A DNA stretch of 5,574 nt, taken from JANNPJ01 sp031400005. Its GTDB lineage: Bacteria; Actinomycetota; Actinomycetes; Actinomycetales; Kineosporiaceae. Both the position numbers and the translations under genes were made by a program. Location of the stretch: positions 1 to 5,574 of the forward strand of contig JANNPJ010000244.1 in the NCBI GenBank assembly GCA_031400005.1. The letters are read 5' to 3'. This document shows, piece by piece, positions 3,857 to 5,574 of this stretch (positions within the stretch are counted from its first letter, which is position 1; every line of letters starts with the position of its first letter). The notes beneath the pieces are model-generated. The model searched no databases. It had not been told where the DNA came from and saw only the letters and a list, made by a program, of their open reading frames with translations.

Positions 3857-5574
3857 GCGTCACCCTTCGCATCGAACTCGAACTTCGGCAACGGCGCCGG
3901 ACCGGTCGGCGACGCCGACGTCGGGCCGGTGATCTTGGCGTCCGTGAACTGAGCGCCTCCGCTGTTCGCGGTCTCGGCCGTGATCACGTCCCGCTTCCCG
4001 TTCCGGTTCAGGTCTTCGTCTGCTGCTGCATCGTCGTCCTGTGTTGCATCGTCGTCCTGGACGTCGTCGCCATCATGGACGTCGTCCGCTTCCGTGTCGT
4101 GAGCGCTGTCCTGATCCAGGTTTTGGACGTCGTCCCCGTGCGGGTTCTGGTCTTCGTCGTCCTGCTCGTCCTGCGCCGTGCCGTCGCTCGACGCGTCGTC
4201 CGCTTCGGACTCCTCGTCGTCCTCAAGCAGGTCGATGATGTCGTCCTCGTCCACCGCGGCGTAGAGGTCGGCGGTGCCGTCGCGATCGCTGTCCATCGCC
4301 CGCTCTCGCCACGTCGCTGCCTCGCGCTCCCGGGCAGCACGGTTGAGCGCTTCCGAGTAGGCGAACCGCAACCGGGCCAAGGTCGGGCTGTTGGTCGGGG
4401 TGTCGAGTTCCGGTATCTGCAGGACCACGACGGCTGCGTCGTGCTCGCCGAGGTCGGTCCGCGCCCCAGATTCCACGATCAACAGTTCGATCTTCGCATT
4501 GCGGTCCAGCGTGCGGGCTTCCGGGCTGTGTGCCAACTCCAGGGCACGCTCCGGACGACCGAGGCCACGCTCGGAATCTGCCATCACGGGCAGGTGAATG
4601 CTCGACCCGGTCATTCGCCGGGCGGTCCGCAGTTCGGAGAGCGCCTCGGCGTACATCCCTGCCCGGTAGGCCGCCAACCCGGCGGTCTCCCGGACGATGC
4701 CGAGCCGGGCGGCCCGTCGCCTGGCCGCAACGGAGTGCGCCCAGGCCCGTTCAGGGTCGGACTCGAAGAAGAAGCCGGCGGCAGCAAGATGAGCACCGGT
4801 CTCGGCAGCCAGTTCGCGGCCCAGACTCACCAGTTCGGCCCGCACCTCGCGATCGAGATCTCCGGCCGTGATGCCCTCCGGGATCTCCGGATCGCGCTCG
4901 AGCGGAACCTTGCGAGCGAACCGGGGACGGCGTTCCCGGTCATCGCCCTCCCGTGGAGAACGCGCCGGTCCGGACCGAGGAGCCCCGGAGCGCGGCGCCC
5001 CGGAACGAGGAGCCTCAGACCGCGATCCTCCTGAACGGGGGGCCCCGGAACGTGGGGCCTCTGAATGGGATGCTCCGGAACGCGGCGGACCAGATCGGTC
5101 CGAGCTTGATCTGTCCGAGCTTGAGCGGGCCGAACCTCGATCCGGCGCTGCCCGGTCGGGTGCAGGACTCGACCGATACGGCGTTGAGTGATCGGGAGCC
5201 GAGCGCGGCTCTCCCCACTCCTTCCGCTCCCTCGGCGGGCCGGACCGGTCGGCACTTCCCTGGCTCGGTGCGGCATCGCGACTGCTGCCGGCGCGGGACG
5301 CCGAATCCCGGGGGGATCCGCTGTTACCCGAACGCGGGGCTGAATCCCGCGAATAGCTCCCACCCGAACGCGGAGCCGCATCGCGGGAGTACCCGCTACC
5401 ACTCTGCCGGGGACCCGACTCACGCGAATCACCCGAACGTGGCGCTGAATCCCGCGAATAGCTTCCACCCGAACGCGGTGCCGCATCGCGGGAATACCCG
5501 CCACCACTCTGCCGGGCATTCGCTTCGCGGTATCCACTACCGCTTTGACGCGGGCCAGATTCACGGTATCCACT
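3853..5574 (-). CDS. repeat-rich TPR-like protein (Rv1691 position), N-terminus off right edge
   Basis: One frame is open without a stop from the right edge to TGA at 3853 (573 visible residues); the start lies outside the window. Residues 1-221 are low-complexity Arg/Ser/Gly/Pro/Asp sequence, almost certainly disordered: Tyr-containing 12-residue units (3-85), a mixed stretch, then a PRSG array. The core (222 to about 425) begins KVPLERDPEIPEGITAGDLD and contains helical pairs such as AAYRAGMYAEALSELRTARRM and DSERGLGRPERALELA, typical of TPR-like actinobacterial proteins in this position; similar proteins also have Arg/Gly-rich N-termini. DSDRDGTAD leads into a roughly 80-residue tail that is half Asp/Glu with no Lys or Arg, followed by DLNRNGKRD and a 40-residue Pro/Thr-rich end. 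No signal peptide can be judged because the N-terminus is absent. It overlaps the phosphatase start by TTGA. The function is unknown; a scaffold or RNA-binding role is only inference. A GTG at 4845 is internal to the conserved core, so it is not the start. Confidence 0.88.
   Translation of the reverse strand, partial: SGYRESGPRQSGSGYREANARQSGGGYSRDAAPRSGGSYSRDSAPRSGDSRESGPRQSGSGYSRDAAPRSGGSYSRDSAPRSGNSGSPRDSASRAGSSRDAAPSQGSADRSGPPRERKEWGEPRSAPDHSTPYRSSPAPDRAAPDRGSARSSSDRSSSDRSGPPRSGASHSEAPRSGAPRSGGSRSEAPRSGAPRSGAPRSGPARSPREGDDRERRPRFARKVPLERDPEIPEGITAGDLDREVRAELVSLGRELAAETGAHLAAAGFFFESDPERAWAHSVAARRRAARLGIVRETAGLAAYRAGMYAEALSELRTARRMTGSSIHLPVMADSERGLGRPERALELAHSPEARTLDRNAKIELLIVESGARTDLGEHDAAVVVLQIPELDTPTNSPTLARLRFAYSEALNRAAREREAATWRERAMDSDRDGTADLYAAVDEDDIIDLLEDDEESEADDASSDGTAQDEQDDEDQNPHGDDVQNLDQDSAHDTEADDVHDGDDVQDDDATQDDDAAADEDLNRNGKRDVITAETANSGGAQFTDAKITGPTSASPTGPAPLPKFEFDAKGDA
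3863..3868 (-). promoter_or_regulatory. Shine-Dalgarno for the TTG start of the phosphatase
   Basis: GAAGGG on the minus strand lies inside the last codons of the TPR-like gene, 6 bases before the TTG at 3856. It supports this rare start codon over the internal ATG at residue 30 and points to coupled translation across the TTGA overlap. Confidence 0.6.
3988..4014 (-). other. second calcium-loop-like motif, DLNRNGKRD
   Basis: The nine residues fit D-x-[DN]-x-[DN]-G-x-x-D, the pattern of EF-hand, dockerin and VCBS-type calcium loops. It follows the Asp-rich tail directly and is continued by VITAET. Binding is not shown; the motif alone is weak evidence. Confidence 0.45.
4015..4251 (-). repeat. 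Asp-rich low-complexity tract with short repeats
   Basis: About 79 codons of the TPR-like gene encode roughly half Asp/Glu and no Lys or Arg. On the plus strand this shows as many gtcgtc runs. Two adjacent 18-base units (4027-4044, 4045-4062) share their first 15 bases, tgcatcgtcgtcctg. Other recurring words include GDDVQ and ADDVH. Confidence 0.85.
4267..4293 (-). other. first calcium-loop-like motif, DSDRDGTAD
   Basis: This is a full D-x-D-x-D-G-x-x-D match at the end of the TPR-like core, just before the acidic tail. Related proteins in this position seem to carry a similar Asp/Gly-rich turn, so it may be a helix-capping turn rather than a metal site. Confidence 0.45.
4951..5088 (-). repeat. 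PRSG array in the TPR-like gene
   Basis: Six PRSG motifs, most as APRSG, occur in about 46 codons, broken by SHSE and GSRSE insertions. The codons vary between copies (ccg/cca/ccc/cct for Pro), so this array is older or more diverged than the 36-base units to its right. It encodes a basic, proline-broken disordered segment. Confidence 0.85.
5320..5568 (-). repeat. seven 36-base (12-residue) tandem units
   Basis: In the TPR-like frame, units start YRESGPRQSGSG, YREANARQSGGG, YSRDAAPRSGGS, YSRDSAPRSGDS, then an 11-residue unit lacking Tyr (RESGPRQSGSG), and again YSRDAAPRSGGS and YSRDSAPRSGNS. At DNA level, 5425-5511 and 5320-5406 are copies offset by 105 bases. Over their first 81 bases I count six differences, five of them synonymous. 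The array reaches the window edge and may be longer. Unit lengths keep the frame. Confidence 0.92.

Noticed and set aside
2082..3952. Long overlapping plus-strand frames opposite the phosphatase and small gene
   Set aside because: They are shadows of the coding frames on the minus strand, with low-complexity translations and no ribosome site or family motif.
4868..5191. Plus-strand frame with apparent repeats such as GAPERGAPERGA
   Set aside because: The repeat arises because it is antisense to the PRSG array. The minus-strand frame continues into a conserved TPR-like core, while this one leads nowhere.
5320..5568. CRISPR array or intergenic repeat element
   Set aside because: The repeats are contiguous, in frame, multiples of three in length and lack unique spacers. 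They encode a regular peptide.
4827..5573. Minus-strand frame starting MDTVNLARVKAVVD near the right edge
   Set aside because: It is shifted by one base from the frame that joins the conserved core. It ends at 4827 within that core and has no family features; the repeats make it look protein-like.

Overview
The window looks like a chromosomal piece of a high-GC actinobacterium, most likely from Mycobacteriales or a close relative. All genes recognised lie on the minus strand and are read from right to left. Their order is: TPR-like protein, HAD phosphatase, small acidic protein, tlyA, NAD kinase, recN. From memory this is the order of Mycobacterium tuberculosis Rv1691 to Rv1696. Codons on the minus strand mostly end in G or C, and the long plus-strand open frames are antisense shadows. 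No mobile element, CRISPR array, tRNA or rRNA was seen.

Right part (3853-5574): one open frame runs off the right edge, so the N-terminus is missing. It encodes a disordered Arg/Ser/Gly/Pro segment with two repeat families (seven 12-residue units with Tyr, then a PRSG array). A conserved helical TPR-like core follows, then an Asp-rich tail flanked by two calcium-loop-like motifs. Next (2720-3856), joined by a TTGA stop/start overlap, is a NagD-type HAD phosphatase resembling the glycerol-3-phosphate phosphatase Rv1692. After a 64-base gap comes an 80-residue acidic protein (2413-2655) with a strong Shine-Dalgarno sequence.

Left part: tlyA (rRNA 2'-O-methyltransferase) starts 4 bases after the small gene. 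It overlaps nadK by ATGA, and recN follows 10 bases after the nadK stop and runs off the left edge. Five junctions are overlapping or within 64 bases, which suggests a single transcript; its promoter would lie to the right of the window. No internal promoter or terminator was recognised.

The core genes are ordinary and conserved. The unusual material is low-complexity sequence: in-frame tandem repeats in the TPR-like gene, at the start of the phosphatase gene and at the start of the small gene. I see no convincing new defence or mobile system. The best candidate for something undescribed is the charge-segregated, repeat-rich TPR-like protein, coupled in translation to a lipid-recycling phosphatase.
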